A DNA stretch of 64,000 nucleotides from Saturnia japonica (taxonomy: Eukaryota > Arthropoda > Insecta > Lepidoptera > Saturniidae), in NCBI GenBank assembly GCA_033032175.1, contig CM065322.1, positions 11,098,001 through 11,162,000 of the forward strand, written 5' to 3'. Below are positions 25,715 through 37,134 of this stretch, one piece after another. Below the pieces are notes generated by a model that made no database searches, had not been told where the DNA came from, and saw only the letters and a list, made by a program, of their open reading frames with translations. The position numbers were made by a program, and so were the translations under genes. Positions within the stretch are counted from its first letter, which is position 1, and every line of letters starts with the position of its first letter.

Positions 25715-25935
25715 ATTTTCCTGAGCCTGTCTTTAGAAGTGCCTCTACGCCGCCTCATTTGAAGGACCCGTATGAGAGACGGAACAGGCTGTTTGGGAGA
25801 AGATTCCACATCTTCACGGTACGGAAAACCCAATAATTTGCAAACTACTTTGTTCGTGCCGAGAAAGATGCTGTGGTGGTGCTTTTATTAAATAAATAAA
25901 AAATTCTTAGTGTCTGTGGTTCCGTTAACCCTGAC
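25715..25935 (+). repeat. Interspersed family M, copy 1
   Basis: CCTCATTTGAAGGACCCGTA, GACGGAACAGGCTGTTTGGG and AGATTCCACATCTTCACGG follow the order of a common lepidopteran repeat and parallel copy 2 in its ATTCCA segment. It ends near an (AAAT)-rich stretch. Confidence 0.45.
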
Positions 25936-27593
25936 GGGTGGATGCGACCTTCGAGTTTTTATATATACTTTTATCGCGTGCTTTATTACTCTGAGCGCGG
26001 ACGGTTTGTCGAGAACATTGCGCTAATAATAATTATTGTGAGATACCAGCGTATCGGATGTACCGTTACTAAAATAACATCTTACGGTTTAACTGCGCGC
26101 TGTACGGGAAGCTGCTATAACAATGGTTTTGCAATTTTGTTATCTGAAGCTTCTAGAATTATTTTCGATCCTACTAATTCAGTGCTAACTCACACAATTT
26201 CATGTTATGCTGCCGATAATAGTTAAGCTAAGCCTGAAAGAGGTCTGACTCGCATTTCAGCGGCCAAAATAAATTTGAAACTCAAGTATGGTATTTGACA
26301 AAACAAGTAACTACCACCGAGCCCTGAACACTTTAAAAATAACAAAATATCAACGAGAGAATTTTTAATAAAGTAGCGTTACAATTTCGCAATCTGATTA
26401 ATCTTTTATAAAAAGTCCTTAAACAGGCAATATACTTAGTTGCTGCAACGAACATAAATTTATAAAACAAATTCACGCCAACTTTCATTGTTCGGTCAAA
26501 CCATTAGAAGAACCTAATGATAACGAAAGCTGTCCAGCGGTCAATTGACCAGTCGGGCTTTCCTGAAACAGTTTTATGCAGAAGAGAGACCTCGAGTAGC
26601 GAGCTGTATACAGCGTTATAAACTTATATTTTCTGGCAGAGTCTATAAAGCTGCTAGATTTACAGACAGCCCTGTTACTGTGACCTGTACGGAACAAGTT
26701 TGAACTGTTATTCTATAATTCAGTGCAGTTGGTCTAACCGACTAATTAATTAATTTCAATGAGAGATTTCTATTGCTTTCTTTTAATAATAATGCGAGTT
26801 ATTTATTATGGAGGTAACTAAATCATTTACTAGGTTTCAGCTTTCGGCTTATACAGTATCGGGGCTATGGTTATAGCATTAGTGTAAGGTAAGCACTCCA
26901 GCCTATAGGTATGTCCAGCCAAAATCAGAAAGATCGCAGTTCTGAAGTCAGTCGTAATAAGTAGCTACTCTTGAGAATTGAGCTGGAACATTGAGTGACA
27001 GTGTATTTTAAATTGTAACACACTGGCTGATATATGATTCGATAATTATCTTTTTCAGCAAAGATAAGAATTTACGAATTTCTTTTATAGTGTCAAGATG
27101 GATACTACCGTGTAGCAGTGAGCGGAACATAGCAGCACGAGCACTGTGCTATTTTGCTGCAGGAATAAGAATGGTTATGGAAACTTGCTCGGATTCTACC
27201 ACTCTTAAACACAAGTACCATGGCAACTGATTGATAGATGTTAGACATCTGACCCGTAAACGTGATTTTTTTATAAGGGATTAATGTCGTTTATCAATGG
27301 CCTTTAAATTTTTTTTTATAATAACTAGGGCTATATTTAATTTCGTTATTCTAGTAGACGAAATTGTGCTGTTTATAGTTCACAAATTTACCTGATTAAC
27401 AGTAATTAACTTAAACATCGACACTGGTTAAAATCTCAGCTTTCTAAATAGGCAATATAACACTTTGATGACAGAGTACTGTAGTTAGTAGAAACACAAT
27501 GCGATGTAGTGCATCAGACGCGTGGATCGATTAACTGAACTCCATGCCTTATGTAAGAAGCCTTACAGTACTTACACAACTTCATCTTATACT
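25936..27593. other. Mixed-composition sequence without recognised features
   Basis: The frames at 25942-26226 (plus) and 26485-26697 (minus) lack recognisable motifs. The section 26860-27200 has a weak tRNA-like look but no valid A/B boxes at proper spacing. Confidence 0.5.
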
Positions 27594-28240
27594 ATACTAG
27601 CGACTCGCCCAAGCTTTGCACGAGTACAATTTACAAAGTGGTGTATTTTATGTTTAAAAAATCATGATTTAGAGTAAAATCTCTTTACTACTTATAGTTC
27701 ATAACTTTATAGTTACGAAAAGTGTACTTAACTTACGACGCGCTATTCACCATAAGTAAGGAGTGCCTGCAAACCGTTTCACTGCGAGTGATTTCTTTGA
27801 TTGCGCGTAATTTTGAATCGGTGATATTTTCTACGGTATTGATTTAAATGATATAATGACAATTAACAATTTTATTCTACATTAAATACCACAGTTAAGT
27901 AACTTATTTATCTATCCAATTAAGATAAAATTATTATGTTCAAGATAAAAATGGTTACGGGAGTCAACTTTAAGAGATAGGCATATTTTTGCGTCTTCTC
28001 TGTAGGTTTTTTGAAGAACTACAATTCTTTACTACATTATTTAAATATATCTATAAGGTTTTGAATTTTCTCTACTATACAAGAACTTAATTGGAATGTA
28101 ATGTATATACAAACTTTCCGTAATAAAATCTCTAATTGGCAGTGAAAACCGTAACCATATAAATATCCGTTGCGGGATTTACAAGAACTAAGCGGACAAC
28201 CAGACAGACGCGAATAGCGACATTATTTTAAACTATGTAT
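27594..28240 (+). repeat. Interspersed family G, copy 1 (near complete)
   Basis: Starts CTAGCGACTCGCCCAAGC and TTTGCACGAGTACAATTT, continues as AT-rich body, and ends GCGGACAACCAGACAGACGC then GAATAGCGACATTATTTTAA. A start of CTAGCGACCCGCC with a CAGACAGACG end is a common insect repeat layout; the class is unresolved. Confidence 0.55.
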
Positions 28241-28459
28241 TGATTCGCTTAAGTGAGTTATGAGTTAGGTAAAAATAATATTTGGCCTTATTTTTACTCA
28301 AAATTATATTGGCAGTTTTGCGAACATTTCGAAAAGAATTTAGAAATCATAATTGAAATAATGAAATTTACATAACTTTGTATCTTCTTTTTTTGGTCTT
28401 GAAGATGTTTTTAAAAACTTGTGTGTATCATTTTTTAGGTACATTTTTATTTTAAAACC

Positions 28460-28580
28460 AATACATTTTTTATTCAGTTTATGCCCCAAGGAGGCAATTA
28501 TGAACATGAAAAATTACCACCGGTTTTGAAAACATCAATCATCCTGAAGAACCGTCAAGGAACTCGATCGGATTTATAGT
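28460..28580 (+). repeat. Interspersed repeat fragment (ACCACCGGTTTTGAAAAC type)
   Basis: CCCCAAGGAGGCAATTATG, ACCACCGGTTTTGAAAACAT and CCTGAAGAACCGTCAAGGAA, followed by CTCGATCGG, follow the order of a repeat I recognise from moths. Single copy here, so only memory supports it. Confidence 0.4.
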
Positions 28581-29199
28581 TTTTTCAACAGGATAAATAA
28601 TGATTTACAGTTAATAATCATATCAAATATCATGCTACAGTAAAAAACTTATTATTATAATAAGCTAATTTCTCTAGTAGTACAAAACTTATTTCGTAGC
28701 TGTAGACAGCTTAATTAGTAGGTAACCGAGTCGCAGCAGCGTATCAATTTACCAAGTTCGATACTTTAACTATGAAATCTTATAATCTTTACATAATGTC
28801 GTCTTATGCTTAATTAGGGATCTACCTGAATTAACAATAGGATCTCCAGTTACGCTGCTTTATCTCAAAAAGAATATTTAGAACTTATGAAGAACTTTTG
28901 ATAATACGTTCTTTTCCAAGGTTTCACTCGTGTAAAATCTATTCAACCAATTCTCCACCAGCAGAGCAAGCAGAGCAATATATACGTAATAGATTTCTAG
29001 GAAACGGTTCTAACGATTTCAATTAAATCTTGTATTTAGATAATGTTTACATTCCAAGTTTACGTAGATAAGTCTTTTTCTTTTTTTTAAGATACCGAGC
29101 AAAATTCAGTTGCTCCGATATTAATAATAATATCAGCTTGTAAAAGTCCCAATTCATAAGCCTCTTCCCGAAGGGAGAGAACAGCGCTGAGAAACAAAA

Positions 29200-29295
29200 C
29201 ATTTCACAAGCATTCTGATTTCCTCACTATGTTTTCTTTTACCGTCAGCCAGTAGTGTTACCAATTCAAATTAATAAATGAACGCGAATCCCGAA
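29200..29295 (+). repeat. Interspersed repeat fragment (TTTCCTCACTATGTTTTC type)
   Basis: GATTTCCTCACTATGTTTTC then TTTTACCGTCAGCCAGTAGTG and AATGAACGCGAATCCCG resemble a common lepidopteran repeat containing CCTCACGATGTTTTCCTTCACCG. Single copy in the window. Confidence 0.4.
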
Positions 29296-29544
29296 ATATT
29301 TGTTCGCAGTTCAAATCTGTGGACATCAAGTTGATATTTTTGAACACCACGGCTTTATTTTAACTTAAAATAATAATAAAAGTCATCAGGAAATAGGAAA
29401 TAAACTTTACCAAGATAGTATTAGGAAAAGCTAAAAAATAAATTAGTTAAGTAAACTCCATTTATTACACGAATAAGATGTAATTTACAGGAAAAAAACA
29501 CGCTATTTACATGTGGTGGGCTACTTTTATAAGTTTCTGACGGC

Positions 29545-29645
29545 CTCTTGGCGTTTCTCCAAGGTTCCCGGTTCGATTCTCACGTCTTACAAATATTTGT
29601 ATGATGAGCGAATATATATTATACATTTTTATAAAAAGTTATTTC
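29545..29645 (+). mobile_element. SINE family N, copy 1 (tRNA-headed, partial)
   Basis: GACGGCCTCTTGGCG head, then CCCGGTTCGATTCTC (box B) and ACAAATATTTGTATGATGAGCG, a junction common in lepidopteran SINEs. It stops shortly after the GATGAGC motif. Confidence 0.65.
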
Positions 29646-29912
29646 TAGAATAAATAATTTAATTTAATGAATTTCAACAAGTAAAATCATATAAATCTTT
29701 CTGAACTGCGTAATATTTGGAAAAAAAAAACATTTTTCGATAGATCTTTTTAGTGGATTTTTTTTTTCATATTCACCTCAGTATAAAAATTATATAGATA
29801 AGATTTAACTATAATATTTACATCGGTATTAATAATATTTTTTACACAGAAACAATTTCAGTTCGCAAGCGACAATTTTTACTAATTCATTGTTCCATAA
29901 AGGTTTAACGTT

Positions 29913-30203
29913 TGACACAATCTCATCGGATGTTATAAGCTACGATATGGGCCAAGATGGTAACTCGCTAAACCTAACGGAAGGGCTGGCTCTCAAGTGC
30001 AGCTGCCGGAACACACCTATAGGTGTTTGGCGACAGATTTACAACTTGAGATCTAGCCTGGCGGGCATTAGAAGAAGCCCTGCCACTATGCTATGGTTTG
30101 ATCACGAAGTTTTCCTTCAACGAAAGCTCAGGCTCACCGCTCATTGCAGGTGTTCGAACTTACGTCGATCGTAGCATTGTCCGTTCACTCTAACAATGCA
30201 CTG
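29913..30203 (-). mobile_element. SINE family B, copy 4
   Basis: Minus-strand copy running from head near 30203 to tail near 29913 (the ATGAGATTGTGTC motif). Body motifs GCTTTCGTTGAAGGAAAAC, ACCATAGCATAGTGGCAGG and TGTCGCCAAACACC are clear. The 94-codon plus-strand frame here is an antisense shadow. Confidence 0.8.
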
Positions 30204-30284
30204 GAATAATAATAATAAAAAATATATACAGCGAAAACATAAAATACTAGTGTTTATTATAGTAATAATTTGTACTTATATTAA

Positions 30285-30595
30285 AATTTGATCATTATCG
30301 GTTGAAAATTTGTACAAATTCATTTTTTGTTAATATTTTCACAATTTCAAAAGTATTATTGACAATTCTAATAGCTTTATCTATCGATTGTGAAATAACA
30401 TATTATGCTACCCGTTACAAAATTTCTCAAAAATCGATTGAAAATTAACAAATTTTAACCTTATCCAAATGTGTTATTGACAGTTCTTATATCCTATCAA
30501 TTAAACCAAATATACCCGTGTAAAAAAATCAAAAAATTGGTCAAACCGTTTTTCAGTTAAGTCCGGACAAACGAACCAGAAAAAATTAATATCTT
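30285..30595 (+). repeat. Family F repeat, two internal units
   Basis: Cores TATTATTGACAATTCTAATAG (30353) and GTTATTGACAGTTCTTATAT (30472), 119 bp apart, each with a TATCRATT block and CCCGTKWMAAAATTTC-type block, then AGTTAAGTCCGGACAAACG as tail. Confidence 0.6.
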
Positions 30596-31328
30596 ATACC
30601 TTAAATAAATAATACCTATATTAGACGTCTGTGAGGACATTTTGATAAAAATTACATGTATAGACTTCTGTCTATACTATTCTGTCTATAGTACTTCTGT
30701 ACTAATTTTTAATATAGATTATCACTCTGTAAAATACAACAAAGTTGCAATACTACTCGGGCTTGTATTCTTAAAATATCACTCCCTAACAGCGACCACG
30801 CCGTACCGCGCTGTGTGCAAGCTGAACGTTCTTCATTTTACCCTTCGCCGGTTCTTATAGCTAGAAATACACTCAGGCAAGCCAAGTACAAAGGTAAATA
30901 CTTGGTTGCAATTTGCTACTACGCTGGATAATTTTATCTTAGAATATAATAAAACAATTCCCTATGCAGCTATTACGTTAATCGTTTTAACTAAGTTAAA
31001 TGAATATAACATAGAGGAATATAAAAACAAAAGGAACACAGAGTTTAAAAGGAAACTTGTAAAAAAATGACCGCAGATTATTATTCTAGTGTTTGGTCTC
31101 CTTTATTAATGTTAGCTCCAGGAATGTTATGTATGTAAATTGAATAAAAGTTATTGAAAGATATAACGAAAAACTTGCTAATATTTTTTTACTAAATGTA
31201 TTAATCATAAAGTAAAAAATATTGTTAATTTTCTTTTCTATAACTACAGCAAAAGATAACATAATGTATAATACATATAGTTTATTCCTTACAAATTACC
31301 CAAAGCCCGTGAAAATTCCTTTTCATCA

Positions 31329-31570
31329 AATGACATGGGTTCGAATCCCTATAATAAGCCTGAACTTTCGGTGAAGGAAAACATTGTGATGATACCATAG
31401 CATGGTGGTAGATTATGTTCCAATGCCCGCTTGGCTGGCTACCATCCTCATGTTGTGAATCTGTCGCCAAGAATATGTAGGTGTGCTTATCTGCACTTAA
31501 AGCCAGCCTTCCTTCTAGCTTTAACGCATCTTTGGACACAATATATTCACTTAACATCCAAGACAAGTAA
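31329..31570 (+). mobile_element. SINE family B, copy 5 (5' truncated)
   Basis: Begins just before a perfect box B (GGTTCGAATCC, 31338-31348) and continues through AACTTTCGGTGAAGGAAAAC, ACCATAGCATGGTGGTAG and GAATCTGTCGCCAAG. The 94-codon minus-strand frame is a shadow. Confidence 0.78.
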
Positions 31571-32089
31571 GACTGTAGCCAAACTCTAAACCTGTTACAA
31601 ATATTTAAAATAAATAAAATATATAATTTTTATCTTAAATGAATATGTTAAAGATATGAGGGTGATATTAAACATTTATCCTGCTAACTACAATTTAAAC
31701 AGAAATAACGCAAGACAGCTCACCTCGAAAACGGTGTCGTCGACAGGTGAATGTATGCTTCGCTAGTTCGAATGCACCGGATTCCTGTAGTTGACGTGGG
31801 ACTAGATAAATACGTAAGTAATACGGTAACCCCAACATCGCGTTGCTTGCGATCCTCAAAGAGTATCTGTTTAATTGTTTTTAATTATAGACACGGCAGT
31901 CCTAAAATCCACTGCTGAAAGTAAAGTTATCGTAGATTGTACCTTTTATGGTAATAAGATAATTGTTAAATTGTATTTGCAATAAAAGATATTATCTGGT
32001 TCTTCTACTAATCTACTGGACTAAATTTCAAAATGAAAATATAAAACCTTTTTTCAACTAATTTCTCTTCTACAGTTAAAACTATTTTT

Positions 32090-32290
32090 TTACCGATTTA
32101 AAAAAAAGACTGAGGTTACTCAATTCGAATGTATTTCTTATGGATGTTCAGCCAAAACTTCTTTGTTTTTGAAATGATTCGCATGATTTTTTTGTTGCAT
32201 TGAGGATACCTCAAGGGTGGTCCTATTTTAATTTCATTGGCATTGGACCTTCAACATCTAAGATACACCAAGGAACACTTCAAAATAATT
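32090..32290 (+). repeat. Interspersed family K, copy 1
   Basis: AGGTTACTCAATTCGAATGT, TATGGATGTTCAGCCAAAAC, GAGGATACCTCAAGGGTGGT and CCTATTTTAATTTCATTGGC. Aligns with 61.55-61.72 kb. Confidence 0.6.
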
Positions 32291-32559
32291 AAAGATGGTT
32301 TTCTTTACTCTCAAAAATTGTCTTGTACGTATTTATTTTCCTATAACTACTTTTACCGTTTTCACTTGCAATTATTTATATTGTTTGTACTCCATACATA
32401 CTATACTATATTTTCTATACTCCGATATTTAGTACTTAAACTTTGCCAAATGCAATGTGCCTAATACTCTGTCCGCTCTTGTTAGCCGAGGCATTAAAAG
32501 CGACAATCCAGAGAATTCATGTTAATTTAAAAAGGAGCCTCATCCCTCTTTATAATACA

Positions 32560-32672
32560 CTAGCTCTTCACCGCGCCGCGCCTCCGCCTACGCAACCAAA
32601 CCAAATCCGACTGGTAGTTCCAGATATGAGGAGGTTCAAATAGACAAACAGAAAACTCTGGAGCTTATAATA
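32560..32672 (-). mobile_element. Helitron-like family C, copy 4 (internally deleted)
   Basis: The minus strand has the 5' part (TTTTCTGTTTGTCTATTTGAA, CTGGAACTACCAGTCGGATT) joined directly to a GCGGCGCGGTGAAGAGCTAG|TG end, so most of the interior is absent. Its GC-rich end explains the local plus-strand open frame. Confidence 0.55.
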
Positions 32673-33717
32673 AAACATAAATTAATTATATTTACATTTT
32701 TCTTTTGTAAATAAATTCTCATGATATTTACATTAATGTATTCTCTAAGTGAAATGAGAATTGTGCACTATCCATCAATGTCGTCACGAAGGTCGATGCG
32801 CAGACGCAACACGCTACACACGATCCGCGGGGAGTGGGGTCTTGGGGGGTCCGACCGCGATATTTTCAGAACAAATTGCGCAATACGCTACAAACGTTCA
32901 TTTCTTTTGTGGTTGACATACATTCATATAAAATACACACACAACAGATTAACGATATTCATTATTACGTTTGTTTTGGCAAGTGTTGGTTTCGTTATTG
33001 TACATATAGTATGGTTATATTATATCTAGTAATTATTGTACATACTGAAATTTTTATTTGTTGTGGTTTAATTTGTTGAAGTTTATTTGATTATTCTTAT
33101 TACATTTCCAAATTCATTCGTTCTCTTTTTTAATTAATTATTTTATCTGTTCATCGTGCGTATTCATGTCATAAACTCCTATAATTAAGATTGCATTTGT
33201 TTAGTCTTTTTTGTCGGTAATCTTATAATTTTTCGGAATGTAAGTCTTCTTGGTGTTTTAATTATAAATAAATAAATAAATAATCTATTCAAACTAACAT
33301 AACATATCTAACTTATCTATGGGAGAAATTTAAAAATTAATCGAACATGATTATTTACCAGACAACCGGTTTTGATATTTAAAAGAGTTCGTTGTTGATA
33401 AAGCACCAATAACCTCGCTACGAGGAAAGAAGCTTAGCTCGCTGGGACCTATACAATGGCACTATTTCTATTCCTAGTTCCCTAAAGCCCGGAAAATCCC
33501 TTTGAACGTTGCAACATATGGATGCCCCATTTCCCAACAGGAAATTGAATTTTCGTTTTTAACTCGATAATTAGTATTTATATTTATATGTAGGTAATTT
33601 TGTCTGTCAGTCTGGTAGAAAGTTTAAACTAACGTTTGGAATATTTTGCCATTTTTAAGGTTATCATTTACCAAATAAAATAAAATAAAATGTGTGTGTA
33701 CCAGAGTACACAGGTAA
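32673..33717. other. AT-rich sequence without recognised features
   Basis: Overlapping plus-strand frames at 32721-33079 share no recognisable domain and become hydrophobic only through AT-rich codons. Apart from the AAAT microsatellite nothing is identified. Confidence 0.55.
33264..33285. repeat. (AAAT)n microsatellite
   Basis: A short AAATAAATAAATAAATAAAT run; possibly the tail of an unrecognised retroelement. Confidence 0.8.
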
Positions 33718-34574
33718 GAAGTGAAACTTCTTTACGACATATCATTTTTCTACTATTTGCAACTTCACGAAAATGGGGTAGATAAGGCTTGAGCCTTAAG
33801 AAAAACAATTTTTTCCGTATTAAATTAAAGCTATTTTATTATTATAGACATGCATATAATTAATGAGTAATTTATTTTATCATGGTTCTTATTATTATAT
33901 CATTGCTATTTATTTATTGTATTATATTTACAAGTTATGAATAAATAATTGAAATTATCTTTTCAAAGTAATACAATTATATGATGACAGTTAATCTTTT
34001 AGAAATGCAACGATTTTATAAAATTAAAATTGAATAAATAAATCATTAAAAACGAATAATTAAAAAAGATGTACGTATACATATTTTTATTTTCTAATCG
34101 TGTTTTGTTTTATTTTTAAATTATTATTTAATTTATATTTTTTATTGTTTTTAGAATTAATAATGTTCACTAGATTTACAGTCATATTTATTAATACTTG
34201 CTAATTTTAACAGATTTATATACATTCACTGATACTTACAATCAAAAAGTGAGGTTAACCTCAAATAAATATTAAAATCATGCTCATACGTGTTGAATTT
34301 ATAAAACGAAATATATAATGACTCTCACTTTTCTTGTAAATTCACTTAAATTTGAATGTCTTTTTATTTTATCACTTTCAAATTAATATATTGTTATTCT
34401 TATTTCAAACCAAACTTCAAAACTAATATATTGTTGTTATTATTATAATATATTACATTATATTCTTTACGTCACTATACCAAACTTTGATAAAAAAGCA
34501 ACATGGCGCGTAACCAAAAACGTGACGATTTGCTACAAAATTTCTCCCATACGTCGATAAAGAAGTTTCACTTC
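33718..34574. repeat. Region bounded by inverted repeats (GAAGTGAAACTTCTTTA arms)
   Basis: The left arm 33718-33742 and right arm 34549-34574 are inverted copies of GAAGTGAAACTTCTTTAYCG with the continuation ACRTAT. The interior is plain AT-rich sequence. The right arm continues into CCCATACGTCGATAAAG and CAAATTTTGTAGC-type sequence often seen beside this motif in Lepidoptera. It could be a foldback/MITE or two solo repeats in opposite orientation. A related GAAGTTTCACTTC motif occurs near 21751. Confidence 0.4.
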
Positions 34575-34743
34575 AATAAAAACTATTTCTCTTTCTCTAG
34601 TATGTTTTTATGTACGCGATTTTCTCAGGAACTACGAGATCGATATTTATTATTATTTTACTGAGATAATCATATACTTATGGAAAAGTTTTAGCTTATA
34701 AAATAATAAGGTAACATTCTTATATACAGAATTATTTTAAAAA

Positions 34744-35200
34744 ACTAGCGTTGCCTCGCGTCTCCGTACACGTTTGTTACTACACAGTAGTTACTTATAT
34801 TCTGTAATTTTCTTTTTAAACATATTATTGACATTCTTATGGTCTATGAATCGAAGAATGACATGTATTTCCCGTGTAAAATTTTCATCTCAGCCTATTA
34901 AAAATTACCATTATTTTACGTGATTTCTACATGTATTATTGTCGATTCTTATAGCTTATCAATTATGGAATGATATATACTTCTCTTTTAAGTACAAAAT
35001 TTCATAAAAATTGGATGAGAATAATAAAGACTATTTCTTTATTTTAATTATTTAAAAAAATTACGATTTATAAATGTATTATTGTCAATTCTTCTGGCAT
35101 ATCAATTGACCAATGACATAGCGAATCGATAATAAAATTTCCTAAAGAATCAATGAGTTAAGTCCAAACAGACAAAAAAAAAATGTTGAAGTACATATTC
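34744..35200 (+). repeat. Family G head with internal family F repeats
   Basis: The start CTAGCGTTGCCTCGCGTCTCC matches the family G head. Inside are three cores of TATTATTGWCRATTCTTATRG at about 34822, 34933 and 35076, spaced 111 and 143 bp, each followed by a TATCAATT and CCCGTGTAAAATTT-like block. It ends near AGTCCAAACAGACAAAAA. Confidence 0.55.
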
Positions 35201-35499
35201 GTTAACATTATATTTCATGTAGGAAAAAAATTTAATATACAGACAGAACTACAAATGTATTGATATAAATAGGTATTTGTTTTTACGAACGAAGTTGGTT
35301 TCATTAGGAACGCATGAATATACAAAGTACTCCATATTAAGTATATAAATATAACTTATTTAGTAATTATACTACATATAATATTATCTAATTATAACTG
35401 ATTACTTATATGTGTTGAATTTTTACAATCTTTTTTTTGAGACTACACTTAAAGTTGTTCAAGAATATAATATGTACTTAGGATATACTGTCCAGTTAG

Positions 35500-35785
35500 G
35501 TAGGTCCAACTTCAAAAAAGAGGTCGATGGTCGAATCCAAAAAGGCTTGGACAGCGTTCGGGAAGCTACGTAAAATCTCATCGTCCAAGATACTGTAGTG
35601 TCTCAAGACGATAGTCTTTGACCAGTGTGTGTTGCTAGTGATGGCCTATTGTACTGAAACGTCGCTAACTATGGGCTTCATAAGAAACCTTAAGCTAAAG
35701 GGCAATGGGAAAGGCTATGCTCGGAGTTTCTTTGCATGAAATGAAGATCGCATAAGATAAAGATCCGCATAAGATTGCTGATAGG
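35500..35785 (+). mobile_element. RTE-type reverse transcriptase thumb-region fossil
   Basis: Read with shifts, the plus strand gives GRIQKGLDSVREAT, then a QDTVVSQDDS block, FDQCVLLVM, a TETS/LTMGFIRNLKL block and GNGKGYARSF. These follow the order of the lepidopteran RTE consensus (R-R-I-Q-L-G-W-A-A-F-G-K-L ... F-D-Q-C-V-L-P-V-M-T-Y-G-A-E-T-W-S-L-T ... R-A-M-E-R-A-M-L-G-V-S-L). The fragment is interrupted on the right by the SINE-A copy that begins near 35788. It is non-functional. Confidence 0.72.
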
Positions 35786-35787
35786 AC

Positions 35788-36041
35788 GCATATCATCATA
35801 CCTGTATCTTCGAAGGGTTAGGCAGAAGTGTACACCCATACTTCGCCGAGTAAGTTTTAGGTACCATGTAATAGGGGTCGAGCTTATTGCCATTAATCGG
35901 ACACAAAACCAAAGTCCGAGCTGATACTGACAATTGAGACTGATTTGAGATTGAGTGACCCCAATAACACTTTGCTCGACCTGAGAATCGAACATAATAC
36001 CTCGAGCAGTCGCGTTTAGGACCACTAAGCTAATGAGGCAG
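35788..36041 (-). mobile_element. SINE family A, copy 3
   Basis: Minus-strand copy; head at 36041 (GCCTCATTAGCTTAGTGG), body features GAGCAAAGTGTTATTGG and TTAATGGCAATAAGCTCG, tail near 35790. It abuts the RTE thumb-region fossil, so it may have inserted into it. The minus-strand open frame across it is a SINE shadow. Confidence 0.82.
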
Positions 36042-36084
36042 TTATGAAGTTATGAACTATCAATATTAAAACAATAAACTCTAA

Positions 36085-36160
36085 ATCAGGCTTTTTTATA
36101 CAAAAAATATGCCACTTTGTAAATTGTACCCATGTGAAGCTGGCGCGGGTCGCTAGTACG
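36085..36160 (-). repeat. Family G 5' fragment
   Basis: Reverse complement starts CTAGCGACCCGCGCCAGC and continues TTCACATGGGTACAATTT, the family G head. Confidence 0.55.
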
Positions 36161-36548
36161 AATACAATACGAGCATAGAACTCTGTTGATCCGTTACAGT
36201 GGGCAAAGTAGTGCGTGTAGTGTTTCTTTACATGTCTGAACGTTCATAGCACATCATGGTATGCTCTGGTTATGTTTGCAGAATTCTTAAGCCGTAAAAG
36301 ATTTAAGAGGGGTGTCAATAAAATCGAAATAATCAAGCGAGTTCCACCAGACGTATCAACATAAAATAGCTCACTTAGAAAGAGCATTCCGAAGTTTACT
36401 TGCAAAGGCTTTTGCGTTTTTACAGCAAACGGCTTTTGATTTATTTTATACCCTCTCTTGGTTCCCATTATATTTCTGTGTCATACCGTTAATTAATTGT
36501 AGGCCTGATGTGAACAAAAACATTAAATATTACTTTGTATTTTGATTG

Positions 36549-36760
36549 AGATTTTTTTTTAACTGACTTTAGACTGTTGCCCTTAAGGGCAATGGGGCCA
36601 TTAGCTTGTAACTTAGTGGCGAGCGTGGAAGAGACTCAACTGCGAAAGCGAGGCTATAAGCTCATGGGTGCCAAAGTGACCAAACCTCAGCTTAGGCTAT
36701 TGCCATATATTCAAATAAGTTGCGATCTGACTAAAATTGCCTATCCGTAAAATTCGATCT
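36549..36760 (+). repeat. Interspersed family I, copy 1
   Basis: AACTGACTTTAGACTGTTGC, GGCGAGCGTGGAAGAGACTC, AACTGCGAAAGCGAGG and GGGTGCCAAAGTGACC, then CAAATAAGTTGCGATCTGAC, align with the copy at 55.8 kb. Confidence 0.6.
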
Positions 36761-36879
36761 AACTAACTATATGTACATATATATACCTTATTTCTGCCTT
36801 CTAGCATACTTCTAACTAGCCAAAAAAAGAAAAAGATTTTTTACAGAATCTATGGAAATATGCATGTGTAAAGTGCAAG

Positions 36880-37100
36880 ATCATGTCTGTATGTCTCTAA
36901 CTAGTGAATGCAGTGCCAGTGTATCGCCCGAACGGCTGCTGGCTCAAGGGCTCATACCGGAAGAACGGACCTAGGCTTCAGTTGCCGCTGGAAAGGGTGG
37001 TCGTGGCGGGTGTACGGGTGCGAAGTTAACCTCCCGTCTCCTGCGGAGGGGACGGGGGTTTCGCGGGCGTGAGCCCAAACACGCTTGATTTGAAGAATTG
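36880..37100. other. GC-rich block of unknown nature
   Basis: About 220 bp, far more GC-rich than its surroundings (for example CTCCCGTCTCCTGCGGAGGG and GACGGGGGTTTCGCGGGCGT). No SINE boxes, splice-bounded frame or inverted ends could be defined. A minus-strand frame spans it but shows no recognisable domain. It may be the interior of a repeat ending at the family M copy. Confidence 0.5.
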
Positions 37101-37134
37101 GACGGGTATGACGCGTTAGCGTGCTGAGATACCT

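Noticed and set aside
26860..27200. A further tRNA-derived SINE
   Set aside because: Weak resemblance to A and B boxes with wrong spacing and no second copy in the window.
35690..36025. 111-codon minus-strand frame
   Set aside because: Explained by the SINE-A copy and the RTE fossil beside it.
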